Assembly: GCF_027118995.1 (NCBI RefSeq)
Contig: NZ_CP098242.1
Location: forward strand, 620,001 to 684,000
Direction: 5' to 3'
DNA from: Oxalobacter vibrioformis
GTDB lineage: Bacteria; Pseudomonadota; Gammaproteobacteria; Burkholderiales; Burkholderiaceae_D
Length of the DNA stretch: 64,000 nucleotides
Positions 20,093 through 31,464 of the stretch are shown piece by piece. Each line of letters starts with the position of its first letter. Within the stretch, counting starts at the first letter, position 1. The position numbers and the translations under genes are program-made. The notes under the pieces were generated by a model. That model ran no database searches and was not told the origin of the DNA. It saw only the letters and a program-made list of their open reading frames with translations.

Positions 20093-22069
20093 ATGTCAGA
20101 AAAAGCCTTATACAACGAATCATCCATCCAGGTTCTGAAAGGACTGGAGCCTGTCCGCCAGCGGCCCGGCATGTACACCCGGACGGAAAGCCCACTGCAC
20201 ATTATCACCGAAGTCATTGACAATGCCTCAGATGAAGCGATTGCGGGCTATTGCAAAAACATCCAGGTCACCCTGCACACGGATGGCAGTGTCAGTGTGG
20301 AAGATGATGGCAGAGGCATACCGGTTGGCCGTCATCCTGAAGAAAAGATTCCCACGATTGAAGTGATTTTTACCCGTCTGCATTCCGGCGGTAAATTCCA
20401 GAAAGGCATGGAAAACGCCTATACATTTTCCGGCGGTCTGCATGGCGTCGGTGTATCCGTAACAAATGCCCTTTCCACCAGGGTCGAAGTCAATGTCTGT
20501 CGCGACAAGAAAATGCATGAAATCACCTTTACGGAAGGTGAAGTCACGGAAAAGCTGAAATCACGGCCACTGGCGCGGGGTGAAAAAAAATCGGGAACGA
20601 AAGTCACCGTCTGGCCTGACGCGAAGTATTTTGACAGTCCGGCTATTCCATTGACTGAACTCAGACACCTGCTTCGTTCCAAGGCAATTCTTTTGCCGGG
20701 CGCCACTGTCTCGCTTTTGAATGAAAAAACGGGGGAAACCGAAACCTGGCGGTATGAAAACGGCTTTCGCAGCTATCTTTCCGAACAGCTTGGACTGGAA
20801 ATGGACGAAGATACGGTTATCCCGCTATTTGAAGGTGAGCACTATGCAGCCAACGCCCAGGAAGGCTTTGCAGTTGGCGAAGGCGCTGCCTGGATCGTGG
20901 CCTGGACAGCAGAAGGGCCGCTGGTACGTGAATCCTATGTGAACCTGATTCCCACATCAGCCGGCGGCACGCATGAAAGCGGACTGCGCGACGGCCTTTT
21001 CAATGCGGTTAAAAGCTTTGCGGAAATGCATTCGCTTCTGCCCAAAGGTATTCGGCTGCTGCCTGAGGATGTTTTTGCACGGGTATCCTTTCTCTTGTCT
21101 GCACGGGTACTGGACCCGCAGTTTCAGGGGCAGATCAAGGAACGGCTTAATTCCCGCGATGCGGTCAGGCTGGTCTCCCATTTTGTTCGCCCGCCGCTGG
21201 AACTGTGGCTCAATCAGAATGTGGACCAGGGACGCAAACTGGCCGATCTGGTTATCCGCCAGGCCCAGTCACGTCTGCGTTCTGCGCAAAAAGTTGAAAA
21301 GAAAAAATCGTCAGGCGTTGCTGTTTTACCCGGCAAGCTGACGGATTGCGAATCAACGGATATCACCAGAAATGAACTGTTTCTGGTCGAAGGCGATTCG
21401 GCAGGCGGCTCGGCAAAAATGGGAAGGAACAAGGAATTCCAGGCGATCCTGCCTTTGCGCGGCAAAGTCCTTAATTCCTGGGAAACGGAAAGAAACCGCC
21501 TGTTTGCCAATCAGGAAATTCATGATATTTCCGTTGCCATTGGTGTCGACCCGCACGATGTAAACGATAATCCGGATCTTTCCGGTTTGCGTTATGGAAA
21601 AATCTGTATTCTTTCTGATGCCGACGTGGATGGTTCACACATCCAGGTACTGCTTCTGACGCTGTTTTTCCGTCATTTTCCCAAGCTGATCGAAAACGGC
21701 AATATCTGTGTTGCCCGTCCACCGCTTTATCGTGTTGATGTCCCCGCCCGCGGAAAGCGACCGGTACAGAAACTCTATGCGCTTGATGAAACCGAACTTT
21801 TTGCCATTCGCGACAAGCTGCGAAAAGATGAAGTCAAGGACAGCGCCCTGGCCATTTCCCGCTTCAAGGGCTTGGGAGAAATGAACGCGGAACAATTATG
21901 GGAAACCACGCTCAATCCGGATACCCGGCGTCTGCTTCCTGTCACATTGGGCGATATGGGGCAGCAACATTCGGAAGCCCGTTTCCAGATGTTGATGGGC
22001 AAAGGAGAAGCCGCTGCCCGCCGGGCGTGGATGGAAGAACACGGCCATGAAGCCCAGGCCGATATCTGA
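20093..22069 (+). CDS. parE: DNA topoisomerase IV subunit B ParE
   Basis: 658-aa ATPase subunit of topoisomerase IV, which decatenates daughter chromosomes with ParC. GHKL ATP-binding motifs are [18 protein letters not shown] and [10 protein letters not shown]. The TOPRIM domain has [26 protein letters not shown] sequence at about residue 430 (EGDSAGG) and [10 protein letters not shown]. The short length and C-terminus ([10 protein letters not shown]) fit ParE rather than GyrB. It reads divergently from rimP and is 14 bases ahead of parC. Confidence 0.94.
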   Translation: MSEKALYNESSIQVLKGLEPVRQRPGMYTRTESPLHIITEVIDNASDEAIAGYCKNIQVTLHTDGSVSVEDDGRGIPVGRHPEEKIPTIEVIFTRLHSGGKFQKGMENAYTFSGGLHGVGVSVTNALSTRVEVNVCRDKKMHEITFTEGEVTEKLKSRPLARGEKKSGTKVTVWPDAKYFDSPAIPLTELRHLLRSKAILLPGATVSLLNEKTGETETWRYENGFRSYLSEQLGLEMDEDTVIPLFEGEHYAANAQEGFAVGEGAAWIVAWTAEGPLVRESYVNLIPTSAGGTHESGLRDGLFNAVKSFAEMHSLLPKGIRLLPEDVFARVSFLLSARVLDPQFQGQIKERLNSRDAVRLVSHFVRPPLELWLNQNVDQGRKLADLVIRQAQSRLRSAQKVEKKKSSGVAVLPGKLTDCESTDITRNELFLVEGDSAGGSAKMGRNKEFQAILPLRGKVLNSWETERNRLFANQEIHDISVAIGVDPHDVNDNPDLSGLRYGKICILSDADVDGSHIQVLLLTLFFRHFPKLIENGNICVARPPLYRVDVPARGKRPVQKLYALDETELFAIRDKLRKDEVKDSALAISRFKGLGEMNAEQLWETTLNPDTRRLLPVTLGDMGQQHSEARFQMLMGKGEAAARRAWMEEHGHEAQADI

Positions 22070-22083
22070 TTGACCGGATAACT

Positions 22084-24444
22084 ATGGATATGACACCTCA
22101 ACCCAGCCTTTTTGATCAATTACAGCCAGAACCGGCAAACGATGACGACGCATTGACACTCGCCAATTTTGCCGAGCGCGCCTATCTGGATTATGCCATT
22201 TCAGTCGTCAAGGGACGCGCCCTGCCTGATGTCTGTGATGGGCAAAAGCCTGTCCAGCGTCGCATTTTATATGCCATGAATGAACTTGGGCTTACCACCA
22301 GTTCCAAGCCGAGAAAGTCAGCTGCAGTTGTCGGTGATGTGCTTGGCAAGCTGCATCCCCATGGTGACCAGTCTGTTTATGATGCGCTGGTTCGCATGGC
22401 ACAGGATTTCTCCATGCGCTATCCACTGATTGACGGACAGGGTAATTTTGGCTCCCGTGACGGCGATGGCGCTGCGGCCATGCGATATACCGAAGCGCGC
22501 CTGACGCCGATTGCGGAATTGCTGCTGGAAGAAATTGACCTGGGAACCGTTGATTTTGTCCCAAACTATGACGGCTCTTCTGAAGAACCAAGAATGCTTC
22601 CTTCCAGGCTGCCGCTGACACTGTTAAACGGTTCATCCGGTATTGCAGTTGGCATGGCAACGGAAATCCCGCCACATAATCTCGCGGAAATAGCCAGGGC
22701 CGTCATCGCACTGATACGAAACCCCAAAATCAGCCATGCCGAGCTGATGGAAATTGTGCCGGGGCCCGACTTTCCCGGCGGTGGACAGATTATTACCGCG
22801 TCCGGACAGATCGCAGAAATGTACGAAAACGGCCGTGGCAGCCTCAAGGTGCGTGCCCGCTGGGAAGTGGAGGAAATGGCAAGAGGACAATGGCAGATTG
22901 TGGTCAATGAACTGCCGCATGGCACCTCATCACAAAAGATCATGGAAGAAATTGAGGAAATGACCAATCCCAAAGTACGCCCGGGCAAAAAATCCCTGTC
23001 AGCAGAGCAGAATGCATTGCGGCAGACCATGCTGGGTGTACTTGACAGTATTCGTGATGAATCCAGCCGGGATGCGCCGGTTCGCCTCGTGTTTGAACCG
23101 CGCTCGAAACGTCAGGACCCGGAAGAATTCATGCAGTTGCTCCTGTCGCATACCTCACTTGAAAGTAATACCTCGCTTAATCTGGTCATGATCGGCCTGG
23201 ATGGCAGCCCCAGACAAAAAGGACTGCGCGATATCCTGCAGGAATGGACAACATTCCGCTTTGATACGGTTCGCCGCCGCACAGAGTGGCGCCTGGGACG
23301 GGTGGATGATCGCATCCACATCCTGGAAGGCCGTGAAATGGTCCTTCTGAACATTGACAAGGTTATTCGCATCATTCGTGATTCAGACGAGCCAAAGCCA
23401 GCGCTGATCAAGGCTTTCAAGCTGTCGGAACGTCAGGCCGACGATATTCTGGAGATTCGCCTGCGCCAGTTGGCCCGGATGGAAAAACTCAGGATCGAGC
23501 AGGAGCTGACAGCACTACGGGAAGAAAAAGACACGCTGCATGATCTCCTGAATAATCCGGCCTCCATGAGAAGGAGAGTCATCCGTGAAATCGAAACCGA
23601 CCAGAAAAAATTCGGCGATGCCCGACGGACCCTCATTGAAGAAGCCAAACGGGCTTTTGTCGAACAGAAAATCATTGATGAACCCGTCACGGTCATCATT
23701 TCAGAAAAAGGTTGGGTACGCAGCCGTTCCGGGCACGGGCATAATCTTTCCCAATTGAACTTCAAGGCCGGCGATGCGTTATACGGCACATTTGAATGCC
23801 GAAGCACAGACCAGCTTCTGGTTTTTGGGTCAACCGGCCGTATTTATTCTGTCGCCGTTCACCAGTTGCCGAATGCAAGAGGTGATGGCATGCCCATTAC
23901 CACTTTCATTGAAGTCGCTCCGAATGACCCGATCATGCACTACTTTGCCGGTCCCGCTGACATGTCACTGTTGATCGCTACCAGCACAGGCTATGGTTTT
24001 GGCGCAAAAGTGGCCGACATGACCAGCCGGGTTCGTCAGGGAAAACTCTTTATTGCGCTTGAAAAAAATGAGCAATTGCTTCAGCCTCGGCCCATCCGGG
24101 AAAAAGACAAATGGATTGCCGGCCTCTCCAGACAGGGGCGCTTCCTGATGTTCCCAATCGAAGAGCTTCGCCATCTGTCCAGTGGCGGGCATGGCGTTAT
24201 CCTGATGGCGCTTGACCCGAAAGAAACCCTCCTTGCGGCACTGCCTACAGATGAAAAAGGGTGCGTTGTCGTCTGCCTTGCAAAAAACCAGACCCGGCAC
24301 GAAATCCGGATATCCGGCAACGGTATCAATACCTATTCAGGCAAGCGGGCCAGGAAAGGACGGGTTATTGAATCCCGCTTCAAGCCGGTCAATCTTGAGC
24401 CAGTACCTTCTGCGTCTCATACGAATATGCCGGATGAAAAATAA
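22084..24444 (+). CDS. parC: DNA topoisomerase IV subunit A ParC
   Basis: 786-aa breakage-reunion subunit. The catalytic tyrosine is Tyr135 in AMRYTEARL. The quinolone-resistance region reads [24 protein letters not shown]; the positions matching E. coli Ser80 and Glu84 appear to be Asp and Tyr-Asp context (HGDQSVYDA), which is natural variation as far as I can tell. The C-terminal beta-propeller is present but short ([42 protein letters not shown]), typical of ParC and not GyrA. A bidirectional terminator follows. Confidence 0.93.
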   Translation: MDMTPQPSLFDQLQPEPANDDDALTLANFAERAYLDYAISVVKGRALPDVCDGQKPVQRRILYAMNELGLTTSSKPRKSAAVVGDVLGKLHPHGDQSVYDALVRMAQDFSMRYPLIDGQGNFGSRDGDGAAAMRYTEARLTPIAELLLEEIDLGTVDFVPNYDGSSEEPRMLPSRLPLTLLNGSSGIAVGMATEIPPHNLAEIARAVIALIRNPKISHAELMEIVPGPDFPGGGQIITASGQIAEMYENGRGSLKVRARWEVEEMARGQWQIVVNELPHGTSSQKIMEEIEEMTNPKVRPGKKSLSAEQNALRQTMLGVLDSIRDESSRDAPVRLVFEPRSKRQDPEEFMQLLLSHTSLESNTSLNLVMIGLDGSPRQKGLRDILQEWTTFRFDTVRRRTEWRLGRVDDRIHILEGREMVLLNIDKVIRIIRDSDEPKPALIKAFKLSERQADDILEIRLRQLARMEKLRIEQELTALREEKDTLHDLLNNPASMRRRVIREIETDQKKFGDARRTLIEEAKRAFVEQKIIDEPVTVIISEKGWVRSRSGHGHNLSQLNFKAGDALYGTFECRSTDQLLVFGSTGRIYSVAVHQLPNARGDGMPITTFIEVAPNDPIMHYFAGPADMSLLIATSTGYGFGAKVADMTSRVRQGKLFIALEKNEQLLQPRPIREKDKWIAGLSRQGRFLMFPIEELRHLSSGGHGVILMALDPKETLLAALPTDEKGCVVVCLAKNQTRHEIRISGNGINTYSGKRARKGRVIESRFKPVNLEPVPSASHTNMPDEK

Positions 24445-24473
24445 CACCGCCGCTTAAGCAAAGAAACCATAAT

Positions 24474-24505
24474 AAAAATCCAGCGATACCAGCTGGATTT
24501 TTATT
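24474..24505. terminator. Bidirectional terminator between parC and ridA-like gene
   Basis: 7-bp stem ATCCAGC/GCTGGAT with a 7-base loop, flanked by A5 on one side and T5 on the other, placed between two convergent genes, so it can serve both. Confidence 0.85.
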
Positions 24506-24520
24506 TTCACCCTGAAAGCG

Positions 24521-24979
24521 TTATTCAATTTCGGCAATCATTTCCATTTCAACACAGGCCCCTGTCGGAATCTGTGCGACGCCGAACGCCGAACGCGCAT
24601 GCCGGCCTTTCTGGCCAAAAATCTCAACCAGCAATTCTGACGCACCATTGGTAACCAGATGATGTTCGGTAAAGTCGCCCGTGGAATTCACCAGGCTCAA
24701 CACCTTGACAATCCGTTTGACACGATTAAGGTTTCCGCCACATGCGGCCTGAAGTGTAGCCATCATGTCGATAGCAATATTGCGTGCGGCAACACGCCCT
24801 TCCTCGACAGAAATATTTTTGCCCAACTGGCCAACGTGGGGCTGCCCATTCTTTTTGGCAATGTGGCCGGATAAATACACGGTATTACCTGTCTGGACAT
24901 ACATGACATAAGCGGCAACCGGCTCGGCAACCTCAGGCAACTCAATCTGCAGTGCTTTCAATTTTTCATAACAAGGCAT
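24521..24979 (-). CDS. Rid-family (YjgF/YER057c/UK114) protein
   Basis: 152-aa Rid-superfamily protein. RidA members hydrolyse reactive enamine/imine intermediates from PLP enzymes. The sequence has the family core VYLSGHIAKKNGQPHVGQLG, NRVKRIVKVLSLVNSTGDFTEHHLVTNGASELLVEIFG, and the C-terminal RSAFGVAQIPTGACVEMEM block with the conserved Arg and Glu. It is longer than classical RidA (about 128 aa) and belongs to the subgroup with FTEHH, so imine deaminase activity is not certain. An 18-bp dyad and a TATAAT-like box lie upstream. Confidence 0.85.
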   Translation of the reverse strand: MPCYEKLKALQIELPEVAEPVAAYVMYVQTGNTVYLSGHIAKKNGQPHVGQLGKNISVEEGRVAARNIAIDMMATLQAACGGNLNRVKRIVKVLSLVNSTGDFTEHHLVTNGASELLVEIFGQKGRHARSAFGVAQIPTGACVEMEMIAEIE

Positions 24980-25041
24980 TTTATCTTCCTGTTCAATTCA
25001 TTTAAAAGAACACCATCGCAATGTGGCATGCTGAATTAAAA

Positions 25042-25068
25042 ATTATATCGATACAATGTCGATTGTAT
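25042..25068 (-). promoter_or_regulatory. Operator-like dyad with -10 box upstream of the Rid gene
   Basis: Perfect 7-bp inverted repeat ATACAAT-gtcg-ATTGTAT at 25051-25068. On the minus strand a perfect TATAAT (25047-25042) lies 3 bases downstream of the dyad, with no good -35. The dyad overlaps the -35/spacer zone, as expected for a regulated promoter. Regulator unknown. Confidence 0.4.
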
Positions 25069-25143
25069 ATTTATTCAGAAAATAAAGTCAGCATATCCCG
25101 ATAAAATGCTGTTTTTCAAAACCTGTATTATCTAGCCATCAAT

Positions 25144-25536
25144 ATGACGGATCCAGAAAAAAATCCCATCACTGAAGAAATCCATACAGCAATCGACGAC
25201 CACTTTTATAAACTGGTTGATCACGAGCCTGTCCGCTGCAACCTGGATGAATACGCAAGGAACATGCAACGGGAGTCCAGCCGGATTGTCAGGCAAAGCC
25301 GGATAAATGAATGTCTTGTCTCGACCATATTTACAGGAATTGACTATTCTTTTGGCATAGGAGAAAAACGTTTGTTTGAAACCATGATTTTCGGGATGGA
25401 AGGTGATATTCATCCCAAATGGCAGCATGCAACATGGAATGAATCCGTGGAAAAACACGATCAGATCGTTAAAATGATTGAATCAGAGGGAATTGATGCA
25501 TTAAAACAGCAAATCCGGGAAAAGACAGGCGAGTAG
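25144..25536 (+). CDS. Hypothetical protein upstream of PIN-domain gene
   Basis: 130-aa soluble, acidic protein that I do not recognise. It starts MTDPEKNPITEEIHTAIDDHFYKLV and is mostly helical by composition, with charged helices near both ends and an aromatic/Gly centre (STIFTGIDYSFGIGEKRLFETMIFGMEG). No membrane segment, signal peptide or Cys cluster. No clear Shine-Dalgarno precedes the ATG, and the DNA is AT-rich compared with the housekeeping genes. The next gene, 29 bases on, encodes a PIN-domain protein, so this could be its partner, but it lacks any obvious antitoxin DNA-binding motif. Confidence 0.65.
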   Translation: MTDPEKNPITEEIHTAIDDHFYKLVDHEPVRCNLDEYARNMQRESSRIVRQSRINECLVSTIFTGIDYSFGIGEKRLFETMIFGMEGDIHPKWQHATWNESVEKHDQIVKMIESEGIDALKQQIREKTGE

Positions 25537-25565
25537 TTTACCCATTGTGACTTGAATAAAATAAT

Positions 25566-26015
25566 ATGAATACATCCTGTATTGTTCTGGATACCAACGT
25601 TTGCCTGGATCTTTTCGTTTTTCATGACAGCCGCTGCAATGCACTGGCGCAGATGCTGGAAAGGGGAACAGTAAAAGCCGTAACGCAGGACGACTGCCGG
25701 GATGAATGGCTAAGAGTGCTTATGTACCCCGTTCTCTCCCTGGATGAACCCGTTCGCCGGCGATGCATGACCGAATATGATAATGTCATTTACTGTCGTG
25801 ATTTTGAAAAGAAAAACTATGCGATTCTCCCGCTGTGCCAGGATCAGGACGATCAAAAGTTTCTTGAAGTCGCTTATGATGCCAATGCAAAATTTCTGGT
25901 AACAAAAGACAAAGCCTTATTAAAGCTGGCCGCAAAAGCAAGGAAATCCTCTCTTTTTCAAATCATAAAACCGGAACAGTCATATCTGATATCAACCGCG
26001 ATTAAAACAGATTAA
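25566..26015 (+). CDS. PIN-domain protein, COG1569-like putative toxin
   Basis: 149-aa PIN-fold nuclease candidate. The N-terminal strand CIVLDTNVCLDLFVF carries the first metal-binding Asp (about residue 9) and Asn11. Further acidic residues are in TQDDCRDEW, in the QDQDDQKFLEVAYDANAKFLVT block (Asp pair), and in TKDKALL. This pattern fits 'putative toxin, PIN family' proteins, which cleave RNA. It follows an unrecognised 130-aa gene with 29 bases between them and no strong ribosome-binding site. Whether the two form a toxin-antitoxin pair is open. Confidence 0.8.
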   Translation: MNTSCIVLDTNVCLDLFVFHDSRCNALAQMLERGTVKAVTQDDCRDEWLRVLMYPVLSLDEPVRRRCMTEYDNVIYCRDFEKKNYAILPLCQDQDDQKFLEVAYDANAKFLVTKDKALLKLAAKARKSSLFQIIKPEQSYLISTAIKTD

Positions 26016-26107
26016 TAAAAAAACCGGAAAAACCTATTTTCTTTATCCTTTTCCTGCATTATTCTTGTATTATAAAAACAATTTATTTTTATAAATTATT
26101 TATTTCC

Positions 26108-26125
26108 TATCAAATTGTTTTGATA
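26108..26125. repeat. AT-rich dyad upstream of H-NS gene
   Basis: Perfect 7-bp inverted repeat TATCAAA-ttgt-TTTGATA, 36 bases before the H-NS start, in a very AT-rich 145-base gap. It could be an operator or an autoregulatory H-NS site; no direct evidence of function. Confidence 0.3.
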
Positions 26126-26160
26126 ATAAAAAATCCATTGCATTTATTCACAGGATAAAT

Positions 26161-26451
26161 ATGTCGACATACAAACAGATACAGGATCAAATCAAACAAC
26201 TCCAGCAACAGGCGGAAGAATTGAGAAAGAAAGAACTGGGCAATGCCATCAGCCAGGTTAAATCCATTATGGCGGAATTTGGTATTACCTTTGCTGATCT
26301 CGGCATGGGTTCAAAAAAGAAAAGCACCCGTACAAGGGCGCCGCTTGCCCCAAAATACCGTAATCCGTCTACGGGAGAAACATGGTCAGGGCGCGGGAAA
26401 GCACCCAAATGGATCGATCAGAAAAACAAAGAAAAATACCTGATTAAATAA
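26161..26451 (+). CDS. H-NS family nucleoid-associated protein
   Basis: 96-aa H-NS-type xenogeneic silencer of the short betaproteobacterial form. An N-terminal coiled coil (QIQDQIKQLQQQAEELRKKELGNAI) for oligomerisation is followed by a basic linker (GSKKKSTRTRAPLAPKYRNP) and the C-terminal DNA-binding motif TGETWSGRGKAPKWI, which contains the minor-groove RGK hook. A strong terminator follows 16 bases on, so it is a single-gene unit. It sits in AT-rich DNA beside the orphan/PIN genes. Confidence 0.9.
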   Translation: MSTYKQIQDQIKQLQQQAEELRKKELGNAISQVKSIMAEFGITFADLGMGSKKKSTRTRAPLAPKYRNPSTGETWSGRGKAPKWIDQKNKEKYLIK

Positions 26452-26462
26452 GGTTTCTGTAT

Positions 26463-26505
26463 AAAAAAGAACAATTGCCTGATGAGAGGCAATTGTTCTT
26501 TTTTT
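26463..26505 (+). terminator. Strong Rho-independent terminator after H-NS gene
   Basis: Stem AAGAACAATTGCCT/AGGCAATTGTTCTT (14 bp) with loop GATGAG, followed by T7 in total and preceded by an A tract. Confidence 0.92.
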
Positions 26506-26676
26506 ATTATGGTTTCCCCCCAGTTTCCGTTAAGCTGATTTAATCTTTCTCTTTATATTTATTGCTTTCTTATCGGGCAACTCGCAAATATACCGGTTCT
26601 GTATAGATCCAGGCCTTTTATTCCGGGTGAAGCAAGATTACTATATGAATTGTTTATTCACGCAGGATATCAAGCC

Positions 26677-29355
26677 ATGACATCTCGTACGCAAAAAACG
26701 GTTTATCGCAAGAATTACACACCCCCTTCTTTTCTCGCCAATACAGTTGATTTGACCTTTGACCTGGATCCGTCTCAAACACGCGTCACAGCGAAAACAG
26801 AACTGATTCACAACCCTCAATCCAAAAGCACGGATATCGTTCTGTACGGTGAAGATCTGGAGCTGGTTGGCATCTTGTTAAATGGCCGCAAACTGGCCGC
26901 CGGAGAATACGCGCTGGAAAACGGACTGCTGCGAATTACAAAGGCGCCCGAAGTCACCCGCCTGGAAATAGAAACCCTCATCTGCCCGGACAAAAATACG
27001 ACCCTGATGGGGCTTTACCTGTCGAATGGTAATTTTTTCACGCAGTGTGAGGCAGAAGGCTTCCGTAAAATCACCTACTTTCCGGACCGCCCGGATGTGA
27101 TGGCCAAATATACCGTCACGCTTAAAGCCAATAAAAAACAGTTTCCGGTTCTGCTGTCAAACGGCAATCTGGTGGAAGAAGGCGCATTGCCGCGTGGCAG
27201 ACACTATGCAAAATGGGAAGACCCGTTTAACAAACCCTCTTATCTTTTTGCCATTGTCGCCGGCAAGCTGGTATGCCAGGAAGAGACATTTACACTGGCA
27301 TCTGGCCGGAAAGTCCTGCTTCAGGTCTGGGTTGAAAAAGGTAACCTGGATAAGACAGCGCATGCGATGGAGTCGCTCAAGCATAGTATCCGCTGGGATG
27401 AAGAACGATATGGCCTGGAGCTGGATCTGGACCGGTTCATGATTGTTGCCGTCGGTGACTTTAATATGGGCGCTATGGAAAACAAGGGATTGAATATCTT
27501 CAATACCCGCTATGTGCTTGCCAATCCCCGGATTGCGACGGATGTGGATTATGCCAACATTGAATCCGTCGTTGGTCATGAATATTTTCACAACTGGACA
27601 GGAAATCGCGTCACCTGCCGTGACTGGTTTCAGCTTTCGCTGAAAGAAGGACTTACGGTATTTCGTGACCAGGAATTTTCAGCTGACCGCATCGGAACGA
27701 AAGACGGGCGGGCCGTCAAACGGATCGAAGACGTCCGGACCCTTCGTCAGCACCAGTTTCCGGAAGATGCTGGTGCGATGGCCCATCCGGTCCGGCCCGA
27801 TTCCTATGAAGAAATCAACAATTTCTATACGGTCACCATCTATGAAAAGGGTGCTGAAGTTGTCCGGATGTATCAGACGCTTCTGGGAAGAGAAGGCTTC
27901 AGAAAAGGGATGGATCTATACTTCCAGCGTCATGATGGACAAGCTGTCACATGCAGTGATTTTCTGGCTGCCATGGCAGATGCCAATAAACAGGACCTGA
28001 CACAGTTTGAAAACTGGTACAGCCAGGCGGGAACACCGCGTGTGAAACTGCGCACCAGATACAACAAAAAAGCACAGTCTCTTTCACTGACATTGTCCCA
28101 ATCCTGCCCGCCAACACCAGAACAAGCAAAAAAACGGCCTTTTCTCATTCCCTTTGCTTTCGGCCTGCTTGATGCCAAAGGGAAAAGCATGGTCGTTAAC
28201 AGCCACGATGTCACTGTCAGAAAAAAACTGGCCGACGCCCCATCAGGAACCGCGTTAGTACAACTCACCAGAAAATCACAGACAATCACCCTCACCGGCG
28301 TTCCTGAAAAACCCGTCATATCCGCCTTACGCAACTTTTCCGCTCCGGTTATTCTTGAATATGATCAGTCTGATGAAGAGCTGGCGCTTTTGCTTTCTGC
28401 AGACCCGGATGCCTTTAACCGATGGGATGCCGGGCAACGTTTGGCACTGCGCCATTTATTGCGCTTGACACATGCCGTTCAGCATAAAGAAGCACTGGAA
28501 CTTCCCTCAACGCTTGTTGAGGCATATCGTTCTGTCCTTGCTAACGATTCCCTGGACCCTGCCTTTCAGGCGCTCGCGCTCACACTTCCATCCGAGATAA
28601 TGATCGCCGAAGAAATGAAGGAAATTGATCCGCAGGCAATTGTCCAGGCAAGGCATTTCATGCTGCAAACGCTGTCCCACTCCCTTCAGGATGAATGGCT
28701 CAAGACTTACCAGACAATCCGTATACCCGCCCCTTACAGCCCTGAGCCGGACAATGCGGGTAAACGCAGCCTCAGAAATCTGGCACTGTCCTATCTGATG
28801 GAAGGGGATGACAAAAAGCTGATGCAACTGGCCGTGACGCAGTATGACAACGCTGACAACATGACCGACCGGATGGCTGCCCTGACTGCGCTTACCCATG
28901 CCGGCAACCTCACATCAAAAAAGATGGCCGAACGCTGCCTTCGCCATTTTTACCGCGAATTCCGCTTAGAAGCACTCGTTATCGACAAGTGGTTTGCCCT
29001 GCAGGCGACCTCCCCTGAAAACGGCGCCCCTGAAATGCGAAAACTTGCCGACCATCCGGCATTCACCCTGAAGAACCCGAATCGTGCCAGAAGCCTGGTT
29101 TTTGGTTTTTGTATGAACAATATGGCACAATTTCATGCAACGGATGGCAGCGGCTATGATTTCTGGGCGGAAAATATTCTGGAACTCGACAGGATCAACC
29201 CGCAGATTGCCGCCAGGCTTTCCCGCGCACTCACCCAGTACAACCGCTTTAAGCCTGAATTGAAAAAGCGGGCGCGAAAAACATTGAAACATATCGCATC
29301 CCGTAAATTATCGCGTGACACAGGCGAAATCATAAACAAGATACTGGCAACCTGA
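26677..29355 (+). CDS. pepN: Aminopeptidase N (M1 family)
   Basis: Zinc aminopeptidase of 892 aa that removes N-terminal residues in late protein breakdown. The exopeptidase motif GAMEN is at about residues 265-269 and the zinc motif HEYFH with downstream WTGNR at about 301-305; the third ligand Glu is in [15 protein letters not shown] long C-terminal helical domain follows. I chose ATG 26677 ([17 protein letters not shown]), which has AGGA upstream; the TTG at 26650 would add nine residues with no family support. It is 14 bases before fbp, so probably cotranscribed. Confidence 0.95.
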   Translation: MTSRTQKTVYRKNYTPPSFLANTVDLTFDLDPSQTRVTAKTELIHNPQSKSTDIVLYGEDLELVGILLNGRKLAAGEYALENGLLRITKAPEVTRLEIETLICPDKNTTLMGLYLSNGNFFTQCEAEGFRKITYFPDRPDVMAKYTVTLKANKKQFPVLLSNGNLVEEGALPRGRHYAKWEDPFNKPSYLFAIVAGKLVCQEETFTLASGRKVLLQVWVEKGNLDKTAHAMESLKHSIRWDEERYGLELDLDRFMIVAVGDFNMGAMENKGLNIFNTRYVLANPRIATDVDYANIESVVGHEYFHNWTGNRVTCRDWFQLSLKEGLTVFRDQEFSADRIGTKDGRAVKRIEDVRTLRQHQFPEDAGAMAHPVRPDSYEEINNFYTVTIYEKGAEVVRMYQTLLGREGFRKGMDLYFQRHDGQAVTCSDFLAAMADANKQDLTQFENWYSQAGTPRVKLRTRYNKKAQSLSLTLSQSCPPTPEQAKKRPFLIPFAFGLLDAKGKSMVVNSHDVTVRKKLADAPSGTALVQLTRKSQTITLTGVPEKPVISALRNFSAPVILEYDQSDEELALLLSADPDAFNRWDAGQRLALRHLLRLTHAVQHKEALELPSTLVEAYRSVLANDSLDPAFQALALTLPSEIMIAEEMKEIDPQAIVQARHFMLQTLSHSLQDEWLKTYQTIRIPAPYSPEPDNAGKRSLRNLALSYLMEGDDKKLMQLAVTQYDNADNMTDRMAALTALTHAGNLTSKKMAERCLRHFYREFRLEALVIDKWFALQATSPENGAPEMRKLADHPAFTLKNPNRARSLVFGFCMNNMAQFHATDGSGYDFWAENILELDRINPQIAARLSRALTQYNRFKPELKKRARKTLKHIASRKLSRDTGEIINKILAT

Positions 29356-29369
29356 CAGGAACGACAATC

Positions 29370-30380
29370 ATGAGAAAAAGACGCGTCAGTCTGACACAGC
29401 ATTTAATTGAGGAGCATCGCCTTTCCAACAATATTCCGGAAGAGCTGAGGCTGCTTCTGGAGGTTGTCGGGCGTGCCTGCAAAACGATCGGCAATGCCGT
29501 CGGAAAAGGCGCACTGGGAGATATTTTAGGTAGCGCACAGTCTGAAAACATCCAGGGCGAGGTACAGAAAAAGCTTGATATCCTGTCCAACCAGATTCTG
29601 CTTGAATCCAATGAATGGGGGGGCTATCTGGGCGCTATGGCTTCTGAAGAAATGGAAACCATCCACCAGATATCCAATGATTATCCGAAAGGGAAATACC
29701 TGCTGCTTTTTGATCCGCTGGACGGTTCAAGCAATATTGACGTGAATGTTTCTATCGGCACGATTTTCTCTGTGCTCCGCGCACCGGAAACCGATGAAAA
29801 CCCCTGCGAAAATGATTTCCTGCAACCCGGACATCAGCAGGTAGCCGCCGGCTATGCTCTGTACGGCCCCCAGACGCTTCTCGTTCTCACGACAGGAAGG
29901 GGAGTAAATTGCTTTACCCTTGACCGGGAGATGGGTTCATGGGTTCTGACCCACCGTAATATGCAGATCCCCGAAGACACCAGTGAATACGCCATCAATT
30001 CGTCCAATGCCCGCTTCTGGTACCCTCCAGTCAAGCGTTATGTGCGGGAAATGCAGGAAGGCGCCGATGGGCCGCTAAAGAAAAATTTCAATATGCGCTG
30101 GGTTGCTTCCATGGTTACCGACATGCATCGCATACTCAATCGCGGGGGTATCTTCATGTATCCGGGCGATACCAGAAATCCCTCCCAGCCAGGAAGAATC
30201 CGCCTTTTGTACGAGGCCAATCCGATGGCTTTTATCGTTGAGCAGGCTGGCGGCGCTGCCACGGACGGCCATCAGCGCATGATGGATATCCAGCCGGAAA
30301 AACTGCATCAGCGCATCCCGGTTTTTCTGGGATCAAAAAATGAAGTGGAACGGGTAACGCGTTACCATAATGACAATTGA
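29370..30380 (+). CDS. fbp: Fructose-1,6-bisphosphatase class 1
   Basis: 336-aa Mg-dependent phosphatase that makes fructose 6-phosphate in gluconeogenesis. Signature [25 protein letters not shown] (about residue 112 onward) holds the metal-binding [15 protein letters not shown] earlier and the C-terminal [20 protein letters not shown] also fit the family. Class 1 length is normal. In an organism feeding on C1/C2 acids this enzyme would be needed for all hexose synthesis; that is inference. Likely in one transcript with pepN. Confidence 0.96.
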   Translation: MRKRRVSLTQHLIEEHRLSNNIPEELRLLLEVVGRACKTIGNAVGKGALGDILGSAQSENIQGEVQKKLDILSNQILLESNEWGGYLGAMASEEMETIHQISNDYPKGKYLLLFDPLDGSSNIDVNVSIGTIFSVLRAPETDENPCENDFLQPGHQQVAAGYALYGPQTLLVLTTGRGVNCFTLDREMGSWVLTHRNMQIPEDTSEYAINSSNARFWYPPVKRYVREMQEGADGPLKKNFNMRWVASMVTDMHRILNRGGIFMYPGDTRNPSQPGRIRLLYEANPMAFIVEQAGGAATDGHQRMMDIQPEKLHQRIPVFLGSKNEVERVTRYHNDN

Positions 30381-30488
30381 GGTTTTTCAATGGCAAAAGT
30401 GAAATATTCGGCTAAAAACCGCTAGAATTTCAGGTTTGGCAGTGTTTTCTTTCAACAGTACCGTCAGGCAAAAAACGGAAGCAAAAAA

Positions 30489-31406
30489 ATGAGTGCGATC
30501 ACATTTCAACAAGTCATTCTGACGCTCCAGCAATACTGGAGTGACCAGGGCTGTGCCCTTTTGCAGCCCTACGATATGGAAGTCGGCGCAGGCACATCGC
30601 ATCCGGGTACTTTCTTGCAGGCTATTGGTCCCGAGCCCTGGCGTGCGGCCTACGTACAACCGTCACGCCGCCCGAAAGACGGCCGCTATGGAGAAAACCC
30701 CAACCGGATGCAACACTACTATCAATACCAGGTTGTTTTAAAACCCGCCCCTGAAGATATTCTTGATATTTATCTTGGTTCGCTTGTCGCACTGGGACTT
30801 GATCTGAAACAGAACGATGTCCGCTTTGTCGAGGATGACTGGGAAAACCCTACCCTGGGTGCATGGGGTCTGGGTTGGGAAGTCTGGTTAAACGGCATGG
30901 AAATCACCCAGTTCACCTATTTTCAGCAAGTGGGTGGATTGGACTGCAAACCTATTTTAGGCGAAATCACTTATGGTGTTGAACGACTGGCCATGTATCT
31001 GCAGGGTGTCGAAAATGTGTATGATCTGGTCTGGACCGATTGGCAGGATCGCGGCGTACGCAAGTATTTGACCTATGGCGATGTATTTCACCAGAATGAA
31101 GTGGAACAATCCGCCTACAACTTCGAAAGCGCCAATACCAAACTCCTTTTTTCGCAGTTTGTCAACTATGAAACGGAAGCAAAACGGCTCACTGAGGATA
31201 AATTGACCCTTCCTGCTTACGAAATGATTCTGAAAGCCGCACATACTTTCAATATGCTGGATGCAAGAGGTGCATTGTCCGTAACCGAACGTGCCGCCTA
31301 TATCGGGCGCATTCGCAATCTGTCCCGCCTGGTTGCCCAGGGTTATTATGAGTCCCGGGAAAAACTGGGCTTCCCGAGACTGGGTGATGCAAGACTGATC
31401 GCCTGA
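30489..31406 (+). CDS. glyQ: Glycyl-tRNA synthetase alpha subunit
   Basis: 305-aa catalytic subunit of the bacterial alpha2-beta2 GlyRS. It begins [35 protein letters not shown] and has the class II motifs [22 protein letters not shown] and [24 protein letters not shown] sequence. The stop is 58 bases before glyS. The 108-base gap upstream from fbp contains only a weak TAGAAT -10-like box. Confidence 0.97.
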   Translation: MSAITFQQVILTLQQYWSDQGCALLQPYDMEVGAGTSHPGTFLQAIGPEPWRAAYVQPSRRPKDGRYGENPNRMQHYYQYQVVLKPAPEDILDIYLGSLVALGLDLKQNDVRFVEDDWENPTLGAWGLGWEVWLNGMEITQFTYFQQVGGLDCKPILGEITYGVERLAMYLQGVENVYDLVWTDWQDRGVRKYLTYGDVFHQNEVEQSAYNFESANTKLLFSQFVNYETEAKRLTEDKLTLPAYEMILKAAHTFNMLDARGALSVTERAAYIGRIRNLSRLVAQGYYESREKLGFPRLGDARLIA

Positions 31407-31464
31407 AAAACAAATTAAACACAAACGAATTTATCTGTCACAGGTAACAGGAAAGTCCCCCATC

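Noticed and set aside
25144-25536. Calling the 130-aa gene an antitoxin
   Set aside because: Only its position next to a PIN gene supports this; no antitoxin DNA-binding motif is visible.
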